Assembly (NCBI RefSeq): GCF_024494725.1
Contig: NZ_JANHDK010000001.1
Location: 124,001-188,000 of the forward strand
Origin: Haloplanus ruber
GTDB taxonomy: Archaea > Halobacteriota > Halobacteria > Halobacteriales > Haloferacaceae
Length of the DNA stretch: 64,000 bases
Reading direction: 5' to 3'
Shown here: piece by piece, positions 1 to 9,338 of the stretch
Layout: every line of letters begins with the position of its first letter
How positions within the stretch are numbered: position 1 is the stretch's first letter
Made by a program: the position numbers and the translations under genes
Notes under the pieces: model-generated
What the model saw: the letters and a program-made list of their open reading frames with translations, nothing else
Databases searched by the model: none
What the model was told of the DNA's origin: nothing

Positions 1-32
1 GGGTCGACGACGTCGAGCGGGTCGTGTTGTAG
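1..32 (+). CDS. 3' tail of an upstream gene (partial, tentative)
   Basis: An open frame enters from the left edge and ends at TAG (30-32), reading V-D-D-V-E-R-V-V-L. The acidic, valine-rich residues fit a haloarchaeal coding end, and the next gene is convergent. Too short to identify; it could be chance. Confidence 0.3.
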   Translation, partial: VDDVERVVL

Positions 33-59
33 TCGGTCGGTCGCCTTGGAGACCGCCGT

Positions 60-842
60 CTACCCGTCCGTGACGCCCGTGTGTCCCGTTGGCTCGGTCG
101 CCACGGGTCCCTCGCGTCCGCCAGGCCCTTCCTCTCGAACCTGGAGGTACGCGGACGCCATGATCCCGTAGAGGACGGTAAAGAGGATGCTATTCAGCGT
201 GTTCGAGACGAGTTCGGCGACCACCGGGGAGCGCGCGAGATCTAGCACCGTGCCGACCGCTCCGACCACGCCGCCGAGCACACCCGCGAGGATCACGACG
301 ACGGCGAGTTTCAGTCGTGCGCCACGCGAGAGCGCCCAACTCCGCTTGAGGGCGCCGATCCAGCCGCGGTCCTCGACGCCGACCGCGAAGATGACGAACA
401 GAAAGCAGGCTGCGAGGAAGATTCCGGGCACCAAAATCAGGGCCAACCCGAGCGTCACGGCAACCCCAACGACCAGCCCGCCCACGAGCATCGACAGCGT
501 CGCGCGGCCGATCCGGCGCGTAACCAGCGTCGACGGGAGCGTCGAAAGCTCCGCCGTCGGGCGGGCGAGCGCCCGCGACAGAACGACGAAGTACGCGGAA
601 CTGAGCACGAGGACGCCCACGAAACAGACGCCGGCGACGGCGCCGGGAATCGGGAGGGTCAACCCGAGTAACGCCTCGAGTTCCCCCGCCGGTCCAGCCG
701 GGAAGATATCCACCACCGCCGTGTTGATCAACGCCTGGGTCAGCAACTGAATCACGATCAGCCCGACGAGCAGGAGGCCGCCGGTCCGGGTCATCACCCG
801 TTCGATCCCGTCGATACACGTTCGGCCGAGTTGGAGGGCCAT
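60..842 (-). CDS. Polytopic membrane protein (DUF7847/GPDPase-membrane-like)
   Basis: A 260-residue integral membrane protein with about five or six hydrophobic segments (roughly residues 20-40, 66-90, 113-155, 172-195 and 207-232) and a short charged C-terminal tail. The cytoplasmic-looking motif ALKRSWALSRG near residue 165 resembles the loop typical of the membrane domain of glycerophosphodiester phosphodiesterases and of haloarchaeal DUF7847 proteins; this is recognition, not a search result. I chose the ATG at 842 over an upstream GTG at 878 because the residues before MALQLGRT are not protein-like. It diverges from the UspA gene. Function unknown, possibly membrane maintenance. Confidence 0.75.
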   Translation of the reverse strand: MALQLGRTCIDGIERVMTRTGGLLLVGLIVIQLLTQALINTAVVDIFPAGPAGELEALLGLTLPIPGAVAGVCFVGVLVLSSAYFVVLSRALARPTAELSTLPSTLVTRRIGRATLSMLVGGLVVGVAVTLGLALILVPGIFLAACFLFVIFAVGVEDRGWIGALKRSWALSRGARLKLAVVVILAGVLGGVVGAVGTVLDLARSPVVAELVSNTLNSILFTVLYGIMASAYLQVREEGPGGREGPVATEPTGHTGVTDG

Positions 843-1023
843 AGTGATGACTCCATTCCACGACAGCATAAACGGCACCGTAAGCTCATACCGTTATTTT
901 ACCATCTGCGCCGGGGTGTCGCGCCACGACTCGACGGGACACGGGGTGACGGTGTGTGCCTCCCGGCCGGAGCGAGCGCGGTCGGTGTCAAGAGTTATGT
1001 GTCAAGATATGATACCAATACAC

Positions 1024-1482
1024 ATGGTCGCGTACGAACGTATCCTCGTCCCCACCGACGGGTCGGACGGCGTCGAGCGAGCCATCGGGCACGCGATAGC
1101 GGTGGCGGAGATTCACGACGCGACCGTACATGGGCTGTATGTCCTCAACTCCGACGCCTACGCGGGGCTGGCGATGGAGTCCTCGTGGGAGAGCGTCGAC
1201 GGCCTGCTTCGGGAGGATGCCGAGGCGGCCGTGACGCGAGTCCGGGAGATTGCCGTCGAGCGCTCCGAGACGGACGAGCCGACGGTCCCCGTTCGGACGG
1301 CGGTCGTCGAGGGGAAGCCGAGTCGGGAAATTGTCCGCTACGCCGAGGCAAACGACTGTGACCTCGTGGTGATGGGCACCCACGGGCGCGGTGGCATCGA
1401 CCGCCTTCTCCTCGGGAGCGTCGCCGAGGGAGTCATCCGCGCCTCGTCGGTGCCCGTGACGACCGTCCCCGTGGAGAACTAG
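1024..1482 (+). CDS. Universal stress protein (UspA family)
   Basis: A single Usp domain of 152 residues. It opens with the canonical strand and loop ERILVPTDGSDG and ends with the ATP-binding signature GTHGRGGIDRLLLGSVAEGVIR, followed by the short V-P-V-T-T-V strand. The glycine-rich motif is intact, so this is likely the ATP-binding subtype, a soluble cytoplasmic dimer of unknown partner. I chose the ATG at 1024, where the family alignment begins; upstream in-frame codons are not Usp-like. A TATA-like TTATGTG lies about 27 nt before the ATG, so the mRNA is probably leaderless. Its 3' end overlaps birA by 4 bp tail to tail. Confidence 0.93.
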   Translation: MVAYERILVPTDGSDGVERAIGHAIAVAEIHDATVHGLYVLNSDAYAGLAMESSWESVDGLLREDAEAAVTRVREIAVERSETDEPTVPVRTAVVEGKPSREIVRYAEANDCDLVVMGTHGRGGIDRLLLGSVAEGVIRASSVPVTTVPVEN

Positions 1483-2414
1483 GCCGGCCGCAGATGCTCA
1501 CAGTCGCCCGCGTGGACGACACGCTCGCCGTCGTCGGTTCGGACGACCAGCGCCCCCGGGAACTCGATGTCGACGGCCTCGCCCTCGACGGTCCCGCCGG
1601 GTGTCTCGACGCGGACCACCCGTCCGAGCGTGACGGCGTGTTCGCGCCACGCCGAGAGCACGGCGTCGGGGTCGAGACCGTGGAACGTCTCGACGACCCG
1701 CTGGCAGAACCGCCGCCGGTCGGTGTCGCCGCCCGCGGCGCGAACGCTCGTCGCCCCCTCCGGCAGGGTCGCCCCGGCCACGTCGACGTTCGCGCCGATT
1801 CCGACGATCAGCCAGGCAACCCGGTCGGACTCGCCCTCCATCTCGGTCAACACGCCCGCCAGCTTTCGCTCTGATCCGGCGAGCAACACGTCGTTCGGCC
1901 ACTTGATGACGGCGTCGACGCCTGCCGCCCGACAGGCGCGGGTCACGGCGACGGCCGCCGCGAGCGTGAAGACGGGCGCGTGAGCCGTTGGTCGGCCGGG
2001 GGCGAGCAGGAGGCTCGCGTAGACGCCGCCCGGCGGCGAGTCCCAGGTGCGGTCGAGCCGTCCGCGACCCCCGGTCTGTTCGCCCGCGACGACCAAGCGG
2101 TCGCTCACCCCCGTGGCGGCGCGTTCGCGAGCCTGGTCGTTCGTGCTCGGGAGGCGGTCGTGGAACTCGACGGCGTAGGGTGCCTCCAGGCCGTAGGCGA
2201 TGGCGTCGGCGCCGTAGTCGGGGACCGACCGGACGGCGTAGCCGTCGGCGCCACTCGCCACCTCGAACCCCGCCTCGCGGAGCGCCTCGATCTGCTTCCA
2301 GACCGCCGCCCGCGAGACGCCGAGGCGGTCTGCGAGCGTCGGTCCCGATATCGGCCCCGTCGCGGCCGCGAGTTCGTCGAGGAGTCGCCGCCGGGTGTCC
2401 CGCTCGCCGCTCAT
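1479..2414 (-). CDS. birA: Biotin--protein ligase / biotin operon repressor (BirA)
   Basis: A 311-residue ligase that activates biotin with ATP and attaches it to the lysine of a carrier protein. An N-terminal winged helix (about residues 8-60, with [19 protein letters not shown]) precedes the catalytic domain: STND at 90-93, [16 protein letters not shown] at 115-130, KWPNDVLL at 171-178, and a C-terminal SH3-like domain. The bifunctional form suggests it also represses transcription. Its start overlaps the stop of the upstream biotin carboxylase gene by 4 bp (ATGA), so ligase and biotinylated substrate are translationally coupled. Confidence 0.95.
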   Translation of the reverse strand: MSGERDTRRRLLDELAAATGPISGPTLADRLGVSRAAVWKQIEALREAGFEVASGADGYAVRSVPDYGADAIAYGLEAPYAVEFHDRLPSTNDQARERAATGVSDRLVVAGEQTGGRGRLDRTWDSPPGGVYASLLLAPGRPTAHAPVFTLAAAVAVTRACRAAGVDAVIKWPNDVLLAGSERKLAGVLTEMEGESDRVAWLIVGIGANVDVAGATLPEGATSVRAAGGDTDRRRFCQRVVETFHGLDPDAVLSAWREHAVTLGRVVRVETPGGTVEGEAVDIEFPGALVVRTDDGERVVHAGDCEHLRPA

Positions 2415-4210
2415 TCGAGGACGACCAGCGGGTCACCCATATCCACGCTCTCGCCTTCCTCGACGAGAACCTCGGCCACCGTGCCGCCGCTCTCGGCGAC
2501 CACGTCGTTTTCCATCTTCATCGCTTCGAGGACGAGCACCACGTCGCCGGCTGCCACCTCGTCGCCCGCGTCGACCTCGACGGCGAGAATCGTCCCCTGC
2601 ATCTCGGCCTCGATACGCTCGCCGTCGCCGGCGGCCGCGCTCCCATCCCCGGCGTCCTCGGCGGCGTCCGGGCGCTCCATCCCTCCGCCGCCAGTCCCGC
2701 TTCCCGCATCGGTCGGGATCGGCGGTGCCCCCCGTTCTTCGAGGTTCACCTCGAAGCGCTTGCCGTTGACCTCGACGGTGAAGTCGCGTTCGGTCACCGT
2801 CTCGTCCTCGTCGCTCTCGTCGCCCTCCTCTGTGTCGGGGCCCCAGCGCTCGACCGCGCGGTCGATCCGCGCGGGGTCGAGTTCCTCGTCGAGGTAGTTC
2901 GTCGTGTGCGTCCCCCCGGTGAACCGTTCGTCGGTCACCATCAGCCGGTGGAAGGGAATGACGGTGTGAAGCCCCTCGACGTCGAACTCGCGGAGCGCAC
3001 GCTCCGAGCGCGCGAGACACTCCTCGCGGTCGCCCGCGTGGACGATCAGCTTCGCGATCAGGGAGTCGTAGTCGCCGCCGATTTCGTCGCCTTGCCGGAC
3101 GGCGTCGTCGACCCGGACCCCGATCCCGCCCGCGGGGTCGTAGGTGTCGAGGCGGCCGGTCGCGGGCGCGAAGTCGTTGGCGGCGTTCTCGGCGTTGATC
3201 CGAAACTCGATGGCGTGACCGTCGATTTCGACGTCCTCTTGAGTGAATCCGATCTCCTCGCCCGCGGCGACCCGCAGCTGTTCTTTGACGATGTCGATGC
3301 CAGTGATCGCCTCGGTGACGGGGTGTTCGACCTGGATCCGCGTGTTGACTTCGAGGAAATAAAAGTCGCCGCCGGCGACGAGAAACTCGACGGTGCCGGC
3401 GTTCGTGTAGTTGGTATCGGCGATGCCCCGCCGTGCCGCCTCGCCGATCCGCTCGCGCAGGTCGTCGGAGAGCGCAGGGCTGGGTCCTTCTTCGACGACC
3501 TTCTGGTGGCGCCGCTGGAGCGAGCAGTCCCGCTCGCCGAGGTGGCGGACGTTGCCGTGGTGGTCGGCGACGATCTGTACCTCGATGTGTCGGGGTGCGT
3601 CGAGGTAGCGTTCGAGGTAGATGGAGTCGTTGTCGAAGTAGGCCTCCCCCTCGCGTTTGGCGGCGTCGAACTGCGCTTCGATGTCGTCGGGGCCGTCGAC
3701 GATTTTCATGCCGCGGCCCCCACCGCCGCCCTCGGCCTTGATCGCCACCGGATAGCCGTGTTCCTCGGCGAAGGCGGCCACCTCCTCGGGGTCGTCGATG
3801 GGGTCGGTCGTCCCCGGGACGACCGGGACGCCCGCGTCGTCCATCGCGCGCCGGGCTTTCGTCTTCTCGCCTAGCTGCTCCATCGCCGTCGACGGTGGGC
3901 CGATCCACGTACATTCGCTGTCCTCGACGCGGGCGGCGAACGACGCGTTCTCGGCCATGAAGCCGTACCCTGGGTGGATGGCGTCGGCGTCGGCCTTCCG
4001 GGCCGCCTCGAGCACCGCTGCTTGGTCGAGATACGAGTCTGCCGCCCGAGCCGGCCCGACGTTGTACGCTTCGTCGGCGTAGCGAACGTGACCGGCGTGT
4101 TTGTCCGCCTCGCTGTAGACGGCGACCGTCCGGACCCCCAACTCCTCGCAGGCACGCATCACGCGCACCGCGATTTCGCCCCGGTTGGCGACGAGGACTT
4201 TGCGGAACAT
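2411..4210 (-). CDS. pccA: Biotin carboxylase/BCCP subunit of acyl-CoA (propionyl/acetyl-CoA) carboxylase
   Basis: A 599-residue protein combining biotin carboxylase and biotin carrier functions. It begins [17 protein letters not shown], has the ATP-grasp glycine loop GGGGGRGMK at 161-169 and [14 protein letters not shown] at 287-300, an acidic linker rich in Gly, Asp and Glu, and a C-terminal biotinyl domain with AMKM; the modified lysine is Lys565. Haloarchaeal homologues serve propionyl-CoA (and often acetyl-CoA) carboxylase. The carboxyltransferase partner is not in this window. The ATG at 4210 is the conserved family start; an upstream in-frame stretch of 67 codons is not protein-like. 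birA follows with a 4-bp overlap. Acetyl- versus propionyl-CoA preference cannot be decided from this subunit. Confidence 0.93.
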   Translation of the reverse strand: MFRKVLVANRGEIAVRVMRACEELGVRTVAVYSEADKHAGHVRYADEAYNVGPARAADSYLDQAAVLEAARKADADAIHPGYGFMAENASFAARVEDSECTWIGPPSTAMEQLGEKTKARRAMDDAGVPVVPGTTDPIDDPEEVAAFAEEHGYPVAIKAEGGGGGRGMKIVDGPDDIEAQFDAAKREGEAYFDNDSIYLERYLDAPRHIEVQIVADHHGNVRHLGERDCSLQRRHQKVVEEGPSPALSDDLRERIGEAARRGIADTNYTNAGTVEFLVAGGDFYFLEVNTRIQVEHPVTEAITGIDIVKEQLRVAAGEEIGFTQEDVEIDGHAIEFRINAENAANDFAPATGRLDTYDPAGGIGVRVDDAVRQGDEIGGDYDSLIAKLIVHAGDREECLARSERALREFDVEGLHTVIPFHRLMVTDERFTGGTHTTNYLDEELDPARIDRAVERWGPDTEEGDESDEDETVTERDFTVEVNGKRFEVNLEERGAPPIPTDAGSGTGGGGMERPDAAEDAGDGSAAAGDGERIEAEMQGTILAVEVDAGDEVAAGDVVLVLEAMKMENDVVAESGGTVAEVLVEEGESVDMGDPLVVLE

Positions 4211-4444
4211 ATCCCCCCTTTCAGGCGATTCCCCCGTTAGTGTATCGGTGGGGTCGGCGGACGCGTGGCCCAGACTGTCTCCTTGCCGCCGGTTCCGATC
4301 CGAAATCGAACGTGGGTGTCGATCCGTCATGCGTCGGATTCTGTACCTATGTGGCCCAATAACCGACCGTTCGGTCGCTCCGGTGTGTCCCGTCGCCGGC
4401 GCCGAATCCAAACGGCCTTATGCGAGTGAGACGCATGGACTCGT

Positions 4445-5479
4445 ATGTCAGTACGAGTCGGCATCCTCGGTGCGACCGGTGCGGTGGGACAGCGGTTCAT
4501 CCAACTACTCGACGGTCATCCGACGTTCGAACTCGCGGCGCTCACCGCCAGCGAGGACAGCGCAGGCAAACCGTATCGGGAGGCGGCGAAGTGGCGAGTC
4601 GACGCTCCCATCCCCGTCGACGTGGCCGAGATGACCGTCCGGGAGACGACGCCGGCGGCAGTCCCGGACGACGTCGACCTGCTCTTTTCCTCACTTCCCT
4701 CCAGCGTCGCCGTCGACATCGAAGAGGACTTCGCGCGCGACGGCTACGTCATCTCCTCGAACTCCTCGAACGACCGACTGGCCGAGGACGTGCCGCTGAC
4801 GATTCCCGAAATCAACCCCGGACACCTCGACTTGATCGAGGTTCAGCGCGACGAGCGCGGGTGGGACGGCGCCCTCGTCAAGAACCCGAACTGCTCGACG
4901 ATCACGATGATCCCGCCGCTCGCGGCACTCGATGCGTTCGGCATCGAACGCGTCGACGTCGCCACGTTGCAGGCCGTCTCCGGCGCCGGCTACTCCGGGG
5001 TCACCTCCATGGAGATCATCGACAACGCCATCCCCCACATCGGCGGCGAGGAGGACAAGATGGAGACCGAGAGCCGGAAACTGCTCGGCGACTTCGATGG
5101 CGCGGAGCTTACCTGGCACGACATGGACGTCGCAGCCTCGTGTAACCGCATCCCCACGCTCGACGGCCACCTAGAGAACGCCTTCGTCGACCTCGAATCC
5201 GACCCGGACGTGGACGAAATCGAGGACGCGATGCGGGAGTTCCCCGGTATCGACCTGCCGAGCGCGCCGAACCAACTCATCCACGTCTTCGATGACCCCG
5301 AGCGACCCCAGCCCCGGATGGACCGAACCCGCGGCCAAGGGATGCAGATCTGTGTCGGCGGCGTCCAGTCCACCGACCACGGCATCAAGTTCAACTGCCT
5401 CGCTCACAACACCGTCCGCGGCGCCGCCGGTGCCAGCCTCCTGAACGGCGAGTTGCTGGTCGAGAACGGCTACCTGTAG
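4445..5479 (+). CDS. asd: Aspartate-semialdehyde dehydrogenase
   Basis: A 344-residue cytoplasmic enzyme that reduces aspartyl phosphate to aspartate semialdehyde with NADPH, feeding threonine, methionine and lysine synthesis. The Rossmann motif GATGAVGQRF is at 9-18, the catalytic cysteine is Cys150 in VKNPNCSTI, a TLQAVSGAGYSG segment lies near 175, and SCNRIP plus an acid/base histidine follow around 230-240. Length and motifs match the archaeal/fungal Asd type. It stands alone on the plus strand. Confidence 0.95.
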   Translation: MSVRVGILGATGAVGQRFIQLLDGHPTFELAALTASEDSAGKPYREAAKWRVDAPIPVDVAEMTVRETTPAAVPDDVDLLFSSLPSSVAVDIEEDFARDGYVISSNSSNDRLAEDVPLTIPEINPGHLDLIEVQRDERGWDGALVKNPNCSTITMIPPLAALDAFGIERVDVATLQAVSGAGYSGVTSMEIIDNAIPHIGGEEDKMETESRKLLGDFDGAELTWHDMDVAASCNRIPTLDGHLENAFVDLESDPDVDEIEDAMREFPGIDLPSAPNQLIHVFDDPERPQPRMDRTRGQGMQICVGGVQSTDHGIKFNCLAHNTVRGAAGASLLNGELLVENGYL

Positions 5480-5480
5480 C

Positions 5481-5660
5481 TCACTCCAGCAGCCGAGCTT
5501 CGGTAAAGGAGAGGTACGCGAAAAAGGAGAGCGCGAGCAGTAGCATCCCCGCCTGCATGTACACTCCCTCGTAGACGAACTTCACGATCAAGACGACGGC
5601 GCCGACGATGATCGTCCGGAAGAGGAGCGAACTCAAGAGGACGGTGAGCGGGGGCGACAC
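5481..5660 (-). CDS. Small two-helix membrane protein (59 aa)
   Basis: A GTG-initiated frame of 59 codons, convergent with asd with 1 bp between stops. The product is hydrophobic with two likely membrane helices, about residues 8-28 (SSLLFRTIIVGAVVLIVKF) and 33-52 (including AGMLLLALSFFAYL), and an acidic-basic tail ending EARLLE. Codon use is haloarchaeal (G or C at most third positions) and it fills the space between asd and the next gene exactly. I do not recognise a family. It is below the usual length cut-off of gene callers, so it may be unannotated in relatives. Confidence 0.6.
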   Translation of the reverse strand: MSPPLTVLLSSLLFRTIIVGAVVLIVKFVYEGVYMQAGMLLLALSFFAYLSFTEARLLE

Positions 5661-5743
5661 GTCGACTGTTGGGCGCCGACCGGCAAAAACGCGCCGCCCG
5701 GATATCGGACAACGCTCATTACGGTGCCCGTTCGTGTGTTCCT

Positions 5744-6355
5744 ATGAGCACCGACGACGGGGCGGACACGCCGGCCGAGGGAAGCGACGATCTGTCGGAG
5801 AGCGGCGTTGGCGACGGGCGAGAGAAACACGTCCGCGTCGTGACCGCGGCCGGCAAGGAGTTCGACCACGACAAGGTCTTCCTCCGGCATACCGAGACGG
5901 AGTATCTCATCTGTGCCGACCCGGACTTCCCACCTGCCGAGACGACACGGTATCGGAAAGACGACCTCCATCGCGCGGAGATCACACAACACCACTCCAA
6001 CTGTTTTATTACGACCGCCACTGCGGGCGAGGGACCCACCCTCGAGTCGCTGCGTGGCTTCCGGGCCGACGTGATGGCGCCGACCCGCTCGGGGCGGGCG
6101 CTGCTCCGCGTGTACGAGACGGTGAGTCCGCCGATTGCCGCGACGTTGGCTCGGCACCCCGACGCGGGACCGACCCGTGCCGTCCGTCGGTTGGTCGACA
6201 CCTGCGGCTCGCTGGCGGATCGCCGTGATCGGACCGGCAGCGTCGGGCAGGCGGCGCTCTCCGTAGTCCTGATCGCGCTCTACGTCGTCGGCGTCGTCAC
6301 CGCCGCCGCGGGCCACGTCTGGCTCCGCGGGCGGGAGGCGTCGTCGCCTAACTGA
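5744..6355 (+). CDS. CFI-box protein with C-terminal membrane helix
   Basis: A 203-residue protein. Residues 1-28 are an acidic disordered lead, 29-82 a small soluble domain, and residues 87-137 hold the motif NCFITTATAGEG, then LRGFRADVM, then SGRALLRVYETVSPPIAA, which is the arrangement of the CFI-box domain found at C-termini of diverse proteins. A hydrophobic helix (169-190) with a positively charged end follows. The CFI-box has no established function; the Cys is its hallmark. I chose the ATG at 5744 (MSTDDGAD) because of the typical acidic haloarchaeal N-terminus. Its 3' end overlaps the convergent next gene by 8 bp. Confidence 0.75.
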   Translation: MSTDDGADTPAEGSDDLSESGVGDGREKHVRVVTAAGKEFDHDKVFLRHTETEYLICADPDFPPAETTRYRKDDLHRAEITQHHSNCFITTATAGEGPTLESLRGFRADVMAPTRSGRALLRVYETVSPPIAATLARHPDAGPTRAVRRLVDTCGSLADRRDRTGSVGQAALSVVLIALYVVGVVTAAAGHVWLRGREASSPN

Positions 6356-6911
6356 AGAATCGCGCGACGTTCTCGCGAGGGGCGAACCCCCAGCCCGACT
6401 TGACGACCACGTCGAAGGGTCGCCCGTCGGCCACCTCGCGCAACTCGGCGGCGAGGGCGTCTGTGTCGTCGTTCTCGTGGAGTCGGTAGGCGTGGGATCG
6501 CTCCGTCTCGTCGGCCGGATAGACGGTGAGCTTCGGCCGACCGAAGCGGCCACCGCGGTGGAGCAACACGCGGTCGATCCCCTCGTCGCCGAGCCAGTAG
6601 ACGGTGTCCGCCTGCAACAACACCTCGTCGAGGCCGTGGACGTCGTAGACGTCCTGCATCGCGCTCGCCTCGCGGCGGTGTTTTTTGGTTCCCAGTCCGA
6701 ACATGGGCGTGATGTAGCTGTACTCGGCGAGGTGCAGTCCGTCGCTCGCAAAGAAGATGTCGGCCATCCGCAGCGGGAATGAGCCGGCCATCCCGAAGTG
6801 GACGTGGAGTTCGACCTCGATGTCGGTCGTCGGGAGGTCCTCGAACTCGTCGAGGTCGACCCCGAGATCAGACTCGGCGGCGTCGGTCTCCGCCCCGGCC
6901 TCAGACGCCAT
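6348..6911 (-). CDS. Conserved-looking haloarchaeal protein of unknown function
   Basis: A 187-residue soluble acidic protein with no membrane segment. The N-terminal 30 residues are Asp/Glu rich; a folded part from about residue 30 contains VELHVHFGMAGSFPLRMADI, GLGTKKHRRE, and a C-terminal VVKSGWGFAPRENVARFF. I do not recognise the family. It starts inside the end of the preceding membrane protein gene (11-bp overlap), so the two form an operon and probably act together. The ATG at 6911 is preferred because residues upstream are not protein-like. Confidence 0.7.
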   Translation of the reverse strand: MASEAGAETDAAESDLGVDLDEFEDLPTTDIEVELHVHFGMAGSFPLRMADIFFASDGLHLAEYSYITPMFGLGTKKHRREASAMQDVYDVHGLDEVLLQADTVYWLGDEGIDRVLLHRGGRFGRPKLTVYPADETERSHAYRLHENDDTDALAAELREVADGRPFDVVVKSGWGFAPRENVARFFS

Positions 6912-7335
6912 TCGCGTCCCCCAGTTCGGTGCGGTAACCCATGTACGCAAAGAGGAACGCACCGAGCACAAAGAAGCTCCCGGTGAGGGGGTTGACCTCC
7001 ATGGCGACGTAGATGCCGATTGCCAGCCCGACGACGGCCGTCGCGATAGACGCCCGGAGACGCAGCGAGTACGTCTCCGCCGACTCGCCGGTGGCGTCGA
7101 CGTGGTCGCGTCCCACCCGGCGCTCGCCGAGGTACGTCACGATCATCAGCCCGAGGCTCACGGCGACGATGGCGGTACGAGCGCCCGGCGAGAGTTCCGT
7201 GCCGTAGGCTCGTTGGAGCAAGAGAGGAATGCCGATGGCGATCAGCCCACCGAGATAGATGAACAGGCGATAGGTGACCAGCAACCGCAATAGGGTCCCG
7301 AACGGACGGTCCGGTGACTGTGTCTGGGATGCCAT
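6901..7335 (-). CDS. Four-helix membrane protein of unknown function
   Basis: A 144-residue membrane protein with hydrophobic stretches at about 22-41, 52-70, 91-110 and 117-133 and loops with arginines. The central loop GERRVGRDHVDATGES is cytoplasmic-looking. No family recognised. It is the first gene of a two-gene operon, overlapping the next gene by 11 bp. The run TAAATAAAAAAC just upstream (about 7357-7370) is a plausible TATA region on the minus strand. Confidence 0.72.
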   Translation of the reverse strand: MASQTQSPDRPFGTLLRLLVTYRLFIYLGGLIAIGIPLLLQRAYGTELSPGARTAIVAVSLGLMIVTYLGERRVGRDHVDATGESAETYSLRLRASIATAVVGLAIGIYVAMEVNPLTGSFFVLGAFLFAYMGYRTELGDANGV

Positions 7336-7390
7336 GGTCTCACTTGACGACGAGGATAAATAAAAAACGGTTGGTCGGTCGAGCGACGCG

Positions 7391-9124
7391 TTACGAGAGG
7401 AAGCCGCGTGCGTCCTCCGAGCCCTCGACGGTCCCGGAAGCGCTCATCTTCCCGGTCGCGGAGCGATACATCGTGTAGACCTGCACGACGAGTGCGAACA
7501 CCCATAGCGCGTAGCCACCCGGACCGCTCCCGACGATACCGACCGTCGTCTCGAACGCCGGGAAGTTCAGTCCGTAGGACTGTGGCGAGTTGAGCACGCC
7601 ACCGATCAGGAGGATGGTGAAGTAGCCGAAGAAGCCGGTCGCCCACCACATCGCGACGATGCGCCCCCAGCCGGGCTGGGTGTGTTCGGGCAGTCGCGTC
7701 GAGTTCAGGATGGTCACCAGCGCGTTGTACGGCCACATCATCGCGCCGGCGATGGCGGCACCGATGACCAGCAGGATCCACGGCTGCTGGAACTGCGCGA
7801 CGATGATGAGGATGCCCCAGAGGGTAAACAGCGTCATCAGGCCGAGGAAGACCCGCGAGAGGTCCCAGCCAGCACCGCGGCCGTACCCCTCGAAGATGAT
7901 GTCGACGCTGTTGCGCACGAACGCCTCGAAGATGGCGTACTGGGTGCTGAACAGGGCGATGAAGATGACGACGTACATCAACTGTTGCTGGACGGCGCCG
8001 AGCTGCGGGATGATGACGTCCAGCCACATGTTGATCGCGCCCTGGTCCGTGCCGGTGGCGTACTCGGCGGAGATGGTCATCGCGACCGTCGCAACGACGA
8101 GCAGGCCGACGACGAAGGTGAGGAAGTGCTCCTGTTGAGTGACCTTCCACCACTGCTTCCAGCGGAGGAGGTTCTTCTTCGTCGGTTCGAAGGTGAAGCC
8201 GCCGTGGACTTCCTCGGGGTCGGCACCGCGAAGCGGGTTTTTGACCCGGCCCTGGTAGGTACCCATGCCGTACCCCTTCTCACGGGCCCAGATGCCCTGT
8301 GCGAGGTTGATATATCCGCCGGCGCCCGCGTACGCGAGGCCGCCGAGGAAGGTGGCGATGTCCATGTTCTGCGGGAGCGCGCCGAAGTTGACGGCGCCAC
8401 CCGGAACACTGGCGAACTGGCCGATAGAGCCGGCGACGAACGCCAGGATTACCGCGCCGAAGATGGCGAGGAACATCATCACCAGTTGTGCCTTCTCGAT
8501 GGCGTTGTACAGGATCGGCCCGGCCTGGTAGCTGAGCCAGATGACGACCATCGTTGCGACGCCGATGATCGCCCAGTTATCGCGGGGAACGATCCCGGTC
8601 CAGACGGCGAATACTTCCGATGCACCGGCCGCCCAGCCGGGCCACCCGACGTGGAAGAACCCGGCCACGAGGAAGAACCACGGCCAGAAGCTGTTCATCC
8701 GGTCGAACGCCCGGAAGATGCTCTCCCCCGTGGCGATGGTCCAGCGCTGAATCTCCGTGTTGATGAAGAACTGGGTGATCACGCCCACCCAGAAGGCCCA
8801 GTACAGGCCCCAGCCGTTCTGGGCGACGAGCGTCGGCCAGAACATCGTCTCCCCGCTCCCGAGCGACGCGCCGAGCATGATGGCGCTCGGACCGACGAGG
8901 TGGGACACCTTCGGGACCTTCGGCATGTCGTATTTCCGGAATCCCCATTTGCCGTCGGTCGACGGGTACTCACTCGTTTCAGGTGCGACCTCGAGTGCGT
9001 CGTAGTCGACGTCCCGATACACCGTTGCACGATACTGCTCACCGACTTCGGCGGTCGTGTGGATGTCTTCTTCCGTCAGACCACCGTCGGTTTCGACTCG
9101 GTTTTCGTCGTGGGTATCTGTCAT
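7391..9124 (-). CDS. Nramp-like membrane transporter lacking metal-site motifs
   Basis: A 577-residue polytopic transporter. After a roughly 65-residue acidic cytosolic lead there are about eleven or twelve membrane segments, and a charged loop near residues 295-330. The first membrane region, VGPSAIMLGASLGSGETMFWP, sits where Nramp/LeuT-fold proteins have a broken helix, but the Nramp metal motif DPGN is absent, and the expected MPH of helix 6 is replaced by a Gly/Ala stretch (AYAGAGGYIN). I infer a LeuT-fold, Nramp-superfamily transporter for a non-metal substrate. It is followed upstream by a cyclophilin-like protein, an FAD/FeS oxidase and an acetamidase, which suggests uptake of an organic acid or amide. 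Confidence 0.75.
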   Translation of the reverse strand: MTDTHDENRVETDGGLTEEDIHTTAEVGEQYRATVYRDVDYDALEVAPETSEYPSTDGKWGFRKYDMPKVPKVSHLVGPSAIMLGASLGSGETMFWPTLVAQNGWGLYWAFWVGVITQFFINTEIQRWTIATGESIFRAFDRMNSFWPWFFLVAGFFHVGWPGWAAGASEVFAVWTGIVPRDNWAIIGVATMVVIWLSYQAGPILYNAIEKAQLVMMFLAIFGAVILAFVAGSIGQFASVPGGAVNFGALPQNMDIATFLGGLAYAGAGGYINLAQGIWAREKGYGMGTYQGRVKNPLRGADPEEVHGGFTFEPTKKNLLRWKQWWKVTQQEHFLTFVVGLLVVATVAMTISAEYATGTDQGAINMWLDVIIPQLGAVQQQLMYVVIFIALFSTQYAIFEAFVRNSVDIIFEGYGRGAGWDLSRVFLGLMTLFTLWGILIIVAQFQQPWILLVIGAAIAGAMMWPYNALVTILNSTRLPEHTQPGWGRIVAMWWATGFFGYFTILLIGGVLNSPQSYGLNFPAFETTVGIVGSGPGGYALWVFALVVQVYTMYRSATGKMSASGTVEGSEDARGFLS

Positions 9125-9205
9125 TGTCTCCCCTGGTTGGATGGGATCATACTTCGTGGGTCATGCTACCATCGTCTGTGCGATCCATGTTATCCAGGAT
9201 TGTCA

Positions 9206-9222
9206 TATCATAAATAATCATC
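9206..9222 (-). promoter_or_regulatory. Putative TATA region of the Nramp-like gene
   Basis: The AT-rich run read on the minus strand as ATGATTATTTATGATA is the only strong TATA-like element in the 214-bp gap before the transporter gene. With archaeal spacing, transcription would start about 60 nt before the ATG. Confidence 0.4.
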
Positions 9223-9338
9223 GATGCATGACAACGTCGCAATATCTACCGTCCGATAACCGCGCGAAGATGTAACTAAACGGGACGTGAACGGCTCTCC
9301 GGATAGAACGCGACGGACGGTTGGTGATCGGATTCCTG

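Noticed and set aside
1988-3874. 628-codon frame opposite the biotin carboxylase
   Set aside because: Shadow frame; residues do not form recognisable domains and it spans two real genes.
7682-9217. Long open frame opposite the Nramp-like gene
   Set aside because: Rich in charged, low-complexity residues typical of the complement of GC-rich membrane protein genes; no family pattern.
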